Shown here: piece after piece, positions 26,908-35,156 of the stretch
Layout of the letters: every line of letters begins with the position of its first letter
Numbering within the stretch: the first letter of the stretch is position 1
Source of the DNA: Saccharothrix sp. NRRL B-16314
GTDB lineage: Bacteria; Actinomycetota; Actinomycetes; Mycobacteriales; Pseudonocardiaceae
Assembly: GCF_000716595.1 (NCBI RefSeq)
Contig: NZ_JNXC01000008.1
Span: 186,001 to 250,000 of the forward strand
Reading direction: 5' to 3'
DNA length: 64,000 nt
The notes under the pieces: generated by a model
The model's input: the letters and a program-made list of their open reading frames with translations, nothing else
Database searches by the model: none
What the model was told of the DNA's origin: nothing
Translations under genes and position numbers: made by a program

Positions 26908-28362
26908 ATGTGCGCCATGCCCTTGGCGACGCTGGATCTCGTGACGCACGAAGAGGTGTCGCCGAGGTCCCCCGCCCTCCACCTCGTCGGTGGTCGGACG
27001 CTGTCCTACGGCGACCTGGCCGCCCTGGTCGGCGAGGTCGAGCGATCCCTGCGCCACGACACCAAGGCGTTGGTGCTGTGCGCGGGCGACCGCGACCTGC
27101 CCACGGTGCTGGCCTATTTGGCTGCGCTGAGGCTCGGCCACGCGGTCGCATTCATGCCCGCTTCGGCTGAGGTCCTGTCGGCGTACCAACCGGAATTCGT
27201 CGTACCGGGTCCCGGTGGCGGGTCGGATTTGACCGATTTCGGCTACGTGCCGGGCGAACCGGCGGGAGGTTCACCGGTCCTCCGCAGGCGTTCGGCGCAA
27301 CCGGCGTGCGACATCTTCCCGGACACCGCACTGCTGCTGTCGACTTCCGGAACGACGGGGAGCCCCAAAGCGGTCCGGCTCTCCTACGACGGTGTGGCCG
27401 ACAACGCCGAAGCCATCGCGCGGGTCTTGCACATCACCGCCGCGGAACGCGCACCGACGACTCTTCCCATCACGCACGCATATGGACTATCGGTGCTCAA
27501 CAGTCATCTGCGGTCCGGCGCCGGCATCGTGCTGAGCGACCGGAATCCGCTCTCCCTGGCCATGTGGGACCACCTGACCAGGGCGGGCGCCACGTCGTTC
27601 GCCGCCGTGCCGACGACCTACGCGGCGTTCGGCCCAGCGCACCTGAACCTGTTGGAGCGCACGGAGATCCGCACGATGACGCAGTCCGGCGCGCGGATGC
27701 CCGATGAGCTGACCATGCGGTTGGTGCGGATGATGGAACGGCGGCAGGGCCGGTTCTTCCCGATGTACGGCCAGACCGAGGCCACCTCGCGCATCGCCTG
27801 CCTCGACCCGACCGACCTCCCGGACCGCCTCGGCTCGGTCGGTTCGGCGGTGCCCGGCGGCGTCATCACCATCGCACCCAGCGAAGCGCACGACCGGGCC
27901 GCACCCGGCGAGGGCGCCGTGCACTACCGCGGTCCGGGCGTGATGCTCGGCTACGCGACCGGTCGCGACGACCTGCGCCGAGGCCCCGAGGTGGACGTGC
28001 TGGACACGGGTGACCTCGGGTACCTGCGCGACGGCTACCTCTACCTGACCGGCCGCACCAAGCGGATCGTCAAGGTGCTCGGCGTCCGCACGAGCCTGGA
28101 CGACCTGGAGCGCGTGGTCGAGCGGTCCGACCACCCGTCCGCCGTGGTCTGCGGTGACGACGACGTGGTGTACCTGTTCGGCGCGGGCGACCCGACCGTG
28201 CACGAGCAGCAGCGGCGGCAACTGGCCGAGGCGCTGGGGGTGCCGAGCCGGCACGTGGCGGTCCGCCACGTCGACCGCCTGCCCCACACGTCCGGCGGCA
28301 AGATCGACTACCGGGCGTTGACGACGGCAGTGGACACCCAGGAGGTCGGGCAGTGGAACTGA
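26908..28362 (+). CDS. Free-standing AMP-forming ligase 3
   Basis: 484 residues from ATG 26908 (ATG 26917 also possible). All adenylation motifs are kept: LLSTSGTTGSPKAV, FPMYGQTEATSR, DVLDTGDLGYLRDGYLYL, GRTKRIVKVLG and the catalytic Lys in PHTSGGKIDYRAL. It is the first gene of a plus-strand run of at least six genes to 33808. Its stop overlaps the Cys-thioesterase by 10 bp. It likely loads one of the PCPs encoded downstream. Confidence 0.8.
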   Translation: MCAMPLATLDLVTHEEVSPRSPALHLVGGRTLSYGDLAALVGEVERSLRHDTKALVLCAGDRDLPTVLAYLAALRLGHAVAFMPASAEVLSAYQPEFVVPGPGGGSDLTDFGYVPGEPAGGSPVLRRRSAQPACDIFPDTALLLSTSGTTGSPKAVRLSYDGVADNAEAIARVLHITAAERAPTTLPITHAYGLSVLNSHLRSGAGIVLSDRNPLSLAMWDHLTRAGATSFAAVPTTYAAFGPAHLNLLERTEIRTMTQSGARMPDELTMRLVRMMERRQGRFFPMYGQTEATSRIACLDPTDLPDRLGSVGSAVPGGVITIAPSEAHDRAAPGEGAVHYRGPGVMLGYATGRDDLRRGPEVDVLDTGDLGYLRDGYLYLTGRTKRIVKVLGVRTSLDDLERVVERSDHPSAVVCGDDDVVYLFGAGDPTVHEQQRRQLAEALGVPSRHVAVRHVDRLPHTSGGKIDYRALTTAVDTQEVGQWN

Positions 28363-29129
28363 CGCACTGGCGACAGCTGTCCGACCGCGGACCGGACCTC
28401 GTGCTGTGCCTGGACTTCCCCGGTGGCCGGGCCACGGCCGGGTTCGCCGACCTGGCGGCCGGTGTGCCGGTGGACGCCTGCTTCCTGCACCTCGACCAGC
28501 CCCGCTCGGGGCCGCTCGACGCGTGCGTCGGCCGCTGGGTGGCGGACGCGGCGGCCACCGGCCGACCGGTGCGCGCGGTGCTGGGGTACTGCGCCGGGTC
28601 GTCGCTGGCCACCTGCGTCGCCGACGCCGTCGCCAAGTCCGCACCGGCCCCGGTGACCCTGCTCTTCGACGCCGAGGCGACCACCGCCGGCTCGCTGTCC
28701 CACCAGTTCACGTCCACGCTGGAGACGTCCGGGGACCACGTGACCGCCGAGGAGCTGGACGGCGCGCGTGCCCTGGCGGACGGGCTGGTCGAGGCGCACC
28801 CGGACGACCTGCCCCGCATCGCCGCCGCCCTGGTCGACCGGTACGACGCGGTGATGGGCGAGGTCGCCGCGCGGCTGTCGCTCAACCAGTTCTTCCGCGA
28901 GCAGCTGACCGGCGGGTTCACCGCCTACGTGGAGTACATGCTGCTGGCCGCCCAGGGCCGGTTCGACACGCGCTCCGGGACGCCGTTGTTCGTGTCCTCC
29001 AGGGAACACGAGCCACCCGTGGACGGCGCGCGGCACGTCGTGCTGGACGTGGACCACACCGACCTGCTGCGAGATCCCGCAGTGCACGATCTCGTCGCCG
29101 AACTGCTGACAGGAGAGCGCCCGTGCTGA
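28353..29129 (+). CDS. Thioesterase-fold protein with a Cys nucleophile motif
   Basis: 258 residues, GTG start 7 bp after a strong AGGAGG. The nucleophile elbow reads LGYCAGSSLA (~88), so GxSxG is GxCxG. A possible His is in VLDVDHTDLL near the C-terminus. The fold pattern (DLVLCLDFPGG at the start) fits NRPS/PKS thioesterases. Cys-type TEs are known to favour strained-ring or amide formation. It overlaps the PCP gene by 7 bp. Whether Cys is catalytic needs testing, but the TGC codon is unambiguous. Confidence 0.7.
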   Translation: MELTHWRQLSDRGPDLVLCLDFPGGRATAGFADLAAGVPVDACFLHLDQPRSGPLDACVGRWVADAAATGRPVRAVLGYCAGSSLATCVADAVAKSAPAPVTLLFDAEATTAGSLSHQFTSTLETSGDHVTAEELDGARALADGLVEAHPDDLPRIAAALVDRYDAVMGEVAARLSLNQFFREQLTGGFTAYVEYMLLAAQGRFDTRSGTPLFVSSREHEPPVDGARHVVLDVDHTDLLRDPAVHDLVAELLTGERPC

Positions 29130-29644
29130 ACGTGGCCGAGATAGCCGACGTCCTGACCGCGCACCCCGGTGTGAGCCGGGCCGGGGTCGCCGTCGTGCGC
29201 CACGACGGGCGTGACGTCACGATCGCCGCCGTCGAGCTGACCGAGTACCTGAGCGGGCCGGTGTTGCGCAACCACGTGCGGCAACAGCTCGGCGAGGACT
29301 GCGGGCTCAACGGCGTGCTCGTCGTCGACCGGCTCCCGGTGGCGGACGGCGCGGTGGACGGCGCGGTGGACGCCGAGCAGCTGGCGGCGGCCGTCGCGGA
29401 CGGCCGGTGCACCCTGTTCGAGGACCCGCGCGACGATGTCGAGCGGCGGGTGGCGGCGATCTGGTCGGCGCTGATGGACGTGCGGCCGGTCGGCGCGACC
29501 GACGACTTCCTGGAGCTGGGTGGCGACTCGCTGTCGGCGCTGGGCATCATCGCGGCCCTCGAAGCGGAGTTCGACCGGCCGCTGGACGTGTACGAGTTCA
29601 TGACCGCGTCCAGCGTCCGGCGGCTGGCCGAGATGCTGCGGTAG
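29123..29644 (+). CDS. PCP with an N-terminal adenylation-subdomain-like region
   Basis: 173 residues, GTG start after AGGAGAG. Residues ~1-90 resemble the C-terminal subdomain of adenylation enzymes (HPGVSRAGVAVV and VVDRLPVADGAVDGAVDAEQL), but the catalytic Lys of the GK motif is missing. A normal PCP follows, with Ser in DDFLELGGDSLSALG (~133). It looks like an A domain that lost its core, or a docking module that presents the PCP to a separate ligase, most likely ligase 3 or 4 on either side. Confidence 0.75.
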   Translation: MLNVAEIADVLTAHPGVSRAGVAVVRHDGRDVTIAAVELTEYLSGPVLRNHVRQQLGEDCGLNGVLVVDRLPVADGAVDGAVDAEQLAAAVADGRCTLFEDPRDDVERRVAAIWSALMDVRPVGATDDFLELGGDSLSALGIIAALEAEFDRPLDVYEFMTASSVRRLAEMLR

Positions 29645-29646
29645 CG

Positions 29647-31116
29647 ATGACCCTCTCCGTGCACCGGCGGATCGCCGACATCGCCCGCGCCGAACCCGGT
29701 CGGGCGGCCCTGATCGGGTTCGACGCCGACCTGGCCGAGCAGACCCTGTCGTGGGGGGAACTCGCCGAGTCGGTGCAGGACGCGGTCGGCGCGCTGAGGG
29801 CGGCGCTCGACCCGGACGTGCCGTCGTGCGTCGTCGTGGAGGCGGCCAACACCCTGGCCGCGGCGACCGGCATCGCGGCGGCGCTCGCGGCCGAGGTGCC
29901 CGTCTTCCCGCTGAACCCGGCCACCCCCTCGGCCGAGCGCGACGTCCTGTTCGGACTGCTCGGCCGCCACTACGGACACGTCCACCTGGTGGACGCCGGG
30001 AACCGGCCGGGGCCGGCGATCGTGTCGGCCACGCCGCCGTCGACCCGGGGCGGCGTCGCGGCCTACCTGCTGGCGACGGGCGCGAGCACGGGCGTGCCGA
30101 AGATCTCGGCGCGACCGGGGCCGCTGCGCTACGACCCCGCGCGGACGCCGTCGCTGGTGATCCGGCAGACCGGGTGGCGGGCCGGCCAGCGGCAGCTCAT
30201 CGTCGGCCCGCTGTACCACGCGGCGCCGTTCACCGCGTTCGTGGACGCGCTGCTGGACCTCAACACCGTTGTGCTGCAGCCGTTCTTCGCCGCGCAGTGG
30301 ACCGTCGACCTGGTGCGGCAGCGCCGCATCGAGTGGGTGCAGCTGACGCCGACGCACATGCGCGAGATCCTGATGACCGCCGACGCGGACCCGGCGGCCT
30401 TCGACAGCCTGCGTGCGCTCCTGCACACCGCGGCCTCCTGCGACGCGGACACCAAGCGCGGGTGGATCGACCTGCTCGGACCCGAGCGGGTCTTCGAGCT
30501 GTACGGCGCGACCGAGGGCATCGGCGTGACGCTGGCCCGCGGCGACGAGTGGCTGGCCCGGCCTGGAACGGTCGGGCGCGGTGTCCTGACCCAGCTCCGC
30601 GTCCTGGGCGACACCGGCGCACCGGTCGCGCCCGGGGAGGTCGGCACCGTCTTCATGCGCACCCCCCAGCGGGTCGGTCGCTCCGACTACCTCAACGACC
30701 AGGTCGTCCGCACCACCCCGGACGGGTTCGCCACGGTGGGCGACCGCGGCAGGCTCGACCGCGACGGCTACCTCTACCTCGAACCCCGCGACCACGGCAC
30801 GATCAACGTGGGCGGCGAGAAGGTCGACCCGAACGAGGTCGAGTCCGCGTTGCTGGCCCACCCCGCGGTGGCCGACGCCGTCGCGCTGGCCGTGCCGCAC
30901 CACACCCTCGGGTCGGTGGTCGGCGTGCAGGTGGTGCTGCGACCCGAGGTGAGCGTCCGCAAGGCCGAACTCGCCGCCCACTGCGGTCGGCGGCTGGCCG
31001 GCTACAAGATCCCGAAGCAGTTCACGTTCGTCGACCGAATCCCCCGCTCCGCGGCCGGGAAGATCCAACGCTGGCGGCTCGCCGCCGATCACGAGGGCGG
31101 TGCACCCACACGATGA
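29647..31116 (+). CDS. Free-standing AMP-forming ligase 4
   Basis: 489 residues. Motifs: LLATGASTGVPKISARPG (P-loop, Ala-Ser in place of the usual Ser-Gly), ELYGATEGIGV, VGDRGRLDRDGYLYL and the Lys in RSAAGKIQRWRL. It resembles acyl-CoA synthetases more than amino-acid A domains. It is 2 bp downstream of the PCP gene and overlaps the PCP-TE gene by 4 bp (ATGA). It is therefore expected to charge one of those two PCPs. Confidence 0.8.
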   Translation: MTLSVHRRIADIARAEPGRAALIGFDADLAEQTLSWGELAESVQDAVGALRAALDPDVPSCVVVEAANTLAAATGIAAALAAEVPVFPLNPATPSAERDVLFGLLGRHYGHVHLVDAGNRPGPAIVSATPPSTRGGVAAYLLATGASTGVPKISARPGPLRYDPARTPSLVIRQTGWRAGQRQLIVGPLYHAAPFTAFVDALLDLNTVVLQPFFAAQWTVDLVRQRRIEWVQLTPTHMREILMTADADPAAFDSLRALLHTAASCDADTKRGWIDLLGPERVFELYGATEGIGVTLARGDEWLARPGTVGRGVLTQLRVLGDTGAPVAPGEVGTVFMRTPQRVGRSDYLNDQVVRTTPDGFATVGDRGRLDRDGYLYLEPRDHGTINVGGEKVDPNEVESALLAHPAVADAVALAVPHHTLGSVVGVQVVLRPEVSVRKAELAAHCGRRLAGYKIPKQFTFVDRIPRSAAGKIQRWRLAADHEGGAPTR

Positions 31117-32048
31117 ACCCGACCGTGGACGACGTGCTCGACACCGGCTACCGGCACCCCCGCGACCCGGTGGAGCTGTGGCTGGCACGGCAGTGGCAGG
31201 AGGTCATCGGGTTCGCCGTCGGCATCCGGGAGAACTTCTTCGAGCTGGGCGGCAACTCGCTGGACGCCGCCCGGGTCGTCAACGCCGTGTTCGAGGAACT
31301 GGGCGTCCAGCTGCCCCTGAACGTGATGACCGAGCACCCGACCGTTGAAGGCCTCGCCGCCCGGCTGCGCGACCACAACGGACAGTTGTCCGACCCGCTG
31401 GTCCTGATCCAGCGCGGCGACGGGACCAGTCCCCCGTTGTTCCTGGTCCACCCGGCCAACGGGCAGGTCGGTCCGTACGCCGGGCTCGCCCAGGCGCTGG
31501 GCGAGGACTCCACCGTGTTCGGGCTCCAGGCGGCCGGGCTCTACTCGGACGTCGACCCGGTCGCCTCGGTGCAGGCCATGGCACACACCTACGTCGAGGC
31601 CGTCCGCGCGGCCCGACCGACCGGCCCCTACCTGCTCGGCGGCTGTTCGACCGGCGCGGCGGTCGCCCACGAGATGGCCGCGCGGCTCACCGAGGACGGC
31701 GCCGAGGTGCGGTTGCTGGCCCTGGTCGACGCCGAACTGCTGGACGTCGGCCCCCGGTTCGACCAGCCGCCCGGTGACCTGGTCGCGGTCCTGGACCGGT
31801 GGAAGGAACTCGACCTCGTGCCTTCGGACGCGACCCCCGAGTTCGTCCGGCGTTCGGCGCGCGTGTGGCAGGCCAACGAGGACGCCGTCCGCACCTGGGA
31901 ACCCCGGCCTTACTCCGGTCCGCTCGACGTCTTCCGCAGCCCCTCGGGCGACCGGCCGGCGTTCGCGGACTGGCCGTCGGCGACGACGCGCGAGCACACG
32001 CCGCAGGACGGGGACGTGGCCGGCGCGCTGCGCGGGTTGGTCGGCTGA
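31113..32048 (+). CDS. PCP-thioesterase termination didomain
   Basis: 311 residues. The PCP (~10-85) has its Ser in ENFFELGGNSLDAARVV. The thioesterase (~95-311) has LFLVHPANGQVGPY and the nucleophile in LLGGCSTGAAVAHEMA, a GxSxG read as GCSTG. PCP-TE is the normal ending of an NRPS, here detached from upstream C and A domains. It therefore marks the likely release step of the assembly line. The His of the triad is probably in TREHTPQDGD. Confidence 0.83.
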   Translation: MNPTVDDVLDTGYRHPRDPVELWLARQWQEVIGFAVGIRENFFELGGNSLDAARVVNAVFEELGVQLPLNVMTEHPTVEGLAARLRDHNGQLSDPLVLIQRGDGTSPPLFLVHPANGQVGPYAGLAQALGEDSTVFGLQAAGLYSDVDPVASVQAMAHTYVEAVRAARPTGPYLLGGCSTGAAVAHEMAARLTEDGAEVRLLALVDAELLDVGPRFDQPPGDLVAVLDRWKELDLVPSDATPEFVRRSARVWQANEDAVRTWEPRPYSGPLDVFRSPSGDRPAFADWPSATTREHTPQDGDVAGALRGLVG

Positions 32049-32053
32049 CCGGG

Positions 32054-33808
32054 ATGAGCACCTCGACCGACACCGGTCAGCGCCGGCGGCGCACGCGGCT
32101 CACGCCCGTCGACGCCATCCAGGTCGGCTTCACCGGATCGCGTGCGGCCGAAGGACCCGTCACCCTCGGCCAGCTCAACACCATGCAGTGGTTGCAGGAC
32201 GACGACGACCACATCGCCGCGTTCCTGCGCGTCGAGCTGCCCGTGCCCGGCGGGAAGTCCGTGGACGACGTGGCCGAGACGGCCGCCGTGCTCGTGGCCA
32301 GGCACGAATCCCTGCGGACCACCTACCTCCGGGGCGAGGAACCCCGTCAGGTGGTCGCGGCGACCGGCACGTTCACGCTCCACGTGTGCTCCCTCGGCGA
32401 GGGCACGTGGGGGCCTCGCGACCGCTCGGCGGTGGCCGTGAGGCTGCTCTCGTGGTTGCGGGAACGGCGCGACACGGCCGCCACCACGCTGCGGATGGCG
32501 GTGGCCACCGACGAGCACGGCACGGTCATCGCCTGCGTCGCGGGGTTCTCGCACCTGGCCGTCGACTTCGGCTCCATCGAGGTGCTCAAGCGCGAGTTCG
32601 CCGAGATGCTCGCGCACCCGGACCGCCGGCACGTGGGCGAACCCCGCCACCAGCCGCTGGACCAGGCCGAGCTGGAGGCGACGCCTGCCGAGCGACGGCG
32701 GACCCGCGCGGCGAACGACTACGTCCGCGAACTGGCCCGGCGGCAACCCCGCTGCCTGCTCGCGCTGCCGGGGGCCAGGCCGTCCGGCGAGCCGCTGGCG
32801 GTGGAGCTGTCGTCCCCGGCCGCCGCGATGGCGGTGCGACAGGTGGCGGCACGCACCCGGTCCAGCCGGTCTTCCGTCGTGCTCGCCGCGACGTGCGCGG
32901 TGATCGCGCGGCGCACCGGCTACCGCGAGCTGGTGTTCCCGTCGCTGTCGAGCAACCGCTTCGACCGCCACCTGGTCGACTTCGTCGGTTCCCTGGCTCA
33001 GGGCAACCTCGTCGCCATTGAGGTCGGCGACCGGAGCTTCGACGCGCTGGTCAAGCACACGTGGGCCGCGGTGCTGGAGGCGAGCAGGCACGCCCGGTAC
33101 GACGGCGTCGAGCGTGGCTCGGAGGACGAGCGGATCCAGCACGAACGGGGGATGCACTTCCTCTACGACCCGTTGTTCAACAGCCTCATGCACGAGTCGT
33201 GGTCCGGGGTCACCGCGGGCGTCAAGCACCGGCCGGAGGAGATCACCGCCGCGCTGCGGCAGACGGAACTGCGAGCGCGTCCCGTGCCCCACAACGGAAC
33301 ACCGGTGCGGTTCGGCCTGGACGAAGTGGACAGTCGGGTCCGGCTCGACCTGTGGAGCGCGGACACCGGGCTGGTGCCCCGAGCCGAGGTGGAGTCGCTG
33401 TTGCTGGCCGTCGAGCGCGTGCTGGTCGGTGCGGCAGGCCAGGACCTCGACGCCTCGCGCCTCCGCGAGGTCACCGGCCTGGACCCCATCGCCCGCCCGC
33501 CCGACTGGGTGCTGGTCGACTCGTGCTGGGTCGACCTCGCCGAGGTGCAACAACTGCTGGGCGAAGCCCTGGCGCCGTCGACGGCCCGCGTCTTCGGCTC
33601 GGTCGACGGCCGGGACCTGGTCGCCTACCTGACCGTGACCGACGCCGTGCGGACACCCGAACAGGCCCACGCCCGTTGCCTGGCCGCGCTGCCCGACCGC
33701 CTCAACGCCCTCGCCCCACGCCACTACATCCTGTGCCCCACCGCCCCGTCCGACGCGACGGACCCCGCCGCGTGGCCGGAACCCCTCACCACCGGCACCG
33801 GGCGTTGA
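32054..33808 (+). CDS. Condensation-type protein with a C-terminal adenylation-subdomain-like extension
   Basis: 584 residues, ATG after GACCGGG. The active-site motif reads SHLAVDF (~166): the catalytic second His and the Asp are kept, while the first His is Ser and Gly is Phe. Residues ~1-450 look like a C/epimerisation-fold acyltransferase. The last ~110 residues (WVDLAEVQQLL through CLAALPDRLNALAPRHYIL) resemble the C-terminal subdomain of adenylation enzymes without its Lys. The same sort of subdomain sits on the PCP protein at 29123, so these may be interaction domains. Last gene of the plus-strand run. Confidence 0.78.
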   Translation: MSTSTDTGQRRRRTRLTPVDAIQVGFTGSRAAEGPVTLGQLNTMQWLQDDDDHIAAFLRVELPVPGGKSVDDVAETAAVLVARHESLRTTYLRGEEPRQVVAATGTFTLHVCSLGEGTWGPRDRSAVAVRLLSWLRERRDTAATTLRMAVATDEHGTVIACVAGFSHLAVDFGSIEVLKREFAEMLAHPDRRHVGEPRHQPLDQAELEATPAERRRTRAANDYVRELARRQPRCLLALPGARPSGEPLAVELSSPAAAMAVRQVAARTRSSRSSVVLAATCAVIARRTGYRELVFPSLSSNRFDRHLVDFVGSLAQGNLVAIEVGDRSFDALVKHTWAAVLEASRHARYDGVERGSEDERIQHERGMHFLYDPLFNSLMHESWSGVTAGVKHRPEEITAALRQTELRARPVPHNGTPVRFGLDEVDSRVRLDLWSADTGLVPRAEVESLLLAVERVLVGAAGQDLDASRLREVTGLDPIARPPDWVLVDSCWVDLAEVQQLLGEALAPSTARVFGSVDGRDLVAYLTVTDAVRTPEQAHARCLAALPDRLNALAPRHYILCPTAPSDATDPAAWPEPLTTGTGR

Positions 33809-33935
33809 GCACTGGAAGCCCTGGCCCGGGACTGGCGCCGGGGTCAGGGACCGGACGCCGACCCGGCGTCGTCGCGGAAGGTCACGTCGTCGCGCGACAG
33901 GCGACGTGCGGACGGATGGGATGAGGTGGGGGCGA

Positions 33936-35126
33936 ATGGGCACCGGTGGCTTCTCGTCGAAGCGGCTGGCCCGGGTGCGGGAGCTGCTGGAGCTCCAGGT
34001 CGAGTCCGGCTTCGTGCCCGGCGCGGTGGCCGTTCTCGCCCGCCACGGCCAGGTGCACGTCGAAGCAACGGGCACGCTGGCGTTCGAGGGCGCGGGCTCG
34101 GGGACGCCGATGGCGGCCGACACGATCTGCCGCACGGCCTCGATGACCAAGCCGCTGGTCGCCGCGTGCGCGATGACGCTCGTCGACGACGGCACCCTGC
34201 GCCTCGACGACCCGGTCGACGACCTCCTCCCGGAGCTGTCGGACATGACCGTGCTCGCCGATCCCCGGGGTCCGCTGGACGAAACCGTTGCGGCACAACG
34301 CCCGATCACGCTGCGGGACCTGCTGACGTACACCTGCGGCATCGGCATGATGCCGATCGGCCCGGGGAAGGTCCCGATCTTCGACGCGCTCAACGCACTC
34401 GACTACTCGTCACCGGACGCGTGGATGCGCGGGCTGGGCGAACTTCCGCTCGTCCACCAGCCGGGTGAGCGCTGGATGTACGACACCGCCTCCAACGTGA
34501 CCGGCGTGCTCATCGCCAGGGCCACCGGGGTGTCCTTCGGGGACGCCATCCGTGACCGGCTCTGCGATCCGCTCGGCATGAAGGACACCGCCTTCAGCGT
34601 GAGCGGCGACGACATCGCCCGCGTGGCCACGGCGTACCACCGCGACAACGCGGCCACCGGCGAGCCGGTCGTGGACGACGGCCCCGACGGGCGGTGGAGC
34701 CGACCGCCGGTGTTCGAATCCGGTGGCGGCGGACTCGTCTCGACCGCCCAGGACTACTTCGCCTTCGCTTCGGCCCTGCTGGCCGGCGGCTCCCACCACG
34801 GCCGGCGGGTCCTCTCGCGAGCGTCGGTCACGCTGTTGACCAGCGACCACCTGACCCCGGCGCAGAAGGCAGCCTCCGGGTTCTGGCCGGGGTTCTTCAA
34901 CGAGATGGGCTGGGGTCTCGGGATGTCGGTCCTGACCCGCCGCAGCGGGGTCGGCCCGTCGGTCGGCAGCTACGGGTGGTCCGGCTTCTACGGCACCGCC
35001 TGGTACAACGATCCCGCCGAGGACCTGACGGCGGTCTTCTTCATGCAGCGCGGGCACTCCGGCGACCAGAGGTTGCCTATGTGGCACGATTTGTGGACCG
35101 CCACCTACCACGCGATCGACAACTGA
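33936..35126 (+). CDS. Beta-lactamase-family serine hydrolase (esterase/peptidase/transacylase)
   Basis: 396 residues from ATG 33936, just after GAGGTGGGGG. The serine-Lys motif is TASMTKP (~71), the Tyr motif WMYDTASN, and the third motif region is SYGWSGFYGTAWYND. No signal peptide is visible, so it is probably cytoplasmic. In biosynthetic clusters this fold gives esterases, acyltransferases and DD-peptidase-like resistance enzymes. It lies 127 bp after the condensation gene and 30 bp before a glycosyltransferase with its own promoter. Function in the pathway is open. Confidence 0.8.
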   Translation: MGTGGFSSKRLARVRELLELQVESGFVPGAVAVLARHGQVHVEATGTLAFEGAGSGTPMAADTICRTASMTKPLVAACAMTLVDDGTLRLDDPVDDLLPELSDMTVLADPRGPLDETVAAQRPITLRDLLTYTCGIGMMPIGPGKVPIFDALNALDYSSPDAWMRGLGELPLVHQPGERWMYDTASNVTGVLIARATGVSFGDAIRDRLCDPLGMKDTAFSVSGDDIARVATAYHRDNAATGEPVVDDGPDGRWSRPPVFESGGGGLVSTAQDYFAFASALLAGGSHHGRRVLSRASVTLLTSDHLTPAQKAASGFWPGFFNEMGWGLGMSVLTRRSGVGPSVGSYGWSGFYGTAWYNDPAEDLTAVFFMQRGHSGDQRLPMWHDLWTATYHAIDN

Positions 35127-35143
35127 CCCGTGCGGTCGGACAC

Positions 35144-35149
35144 TAGGCT
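35144..35149 (+). promoter_or_regulatory. -10 element placed for a leaderless transcript of the glycosyltransferase
   Basis: TAGGCT ends 7 bp before the GTG at 35157, the geometry of leaderless actinobacterial mRNAs; there is no Shine-Dalgarno sequence. A weak -35 (CTGACC, 35123-35128) overlaps the stop of the upstream gene. The same hexamer serves the promoter at 19589. Confidence 0.45.
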
Positions 35150-35156
35150 CTGAACC

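Noticed and set aside
33936..35126. Beta-lactamase resistance gene
   Set aside because: No signal peptide and the Tyr-type YDT motif fits esterase/DD-peptidase-like members of the family; no beta-lactam synthetase genes nearby.
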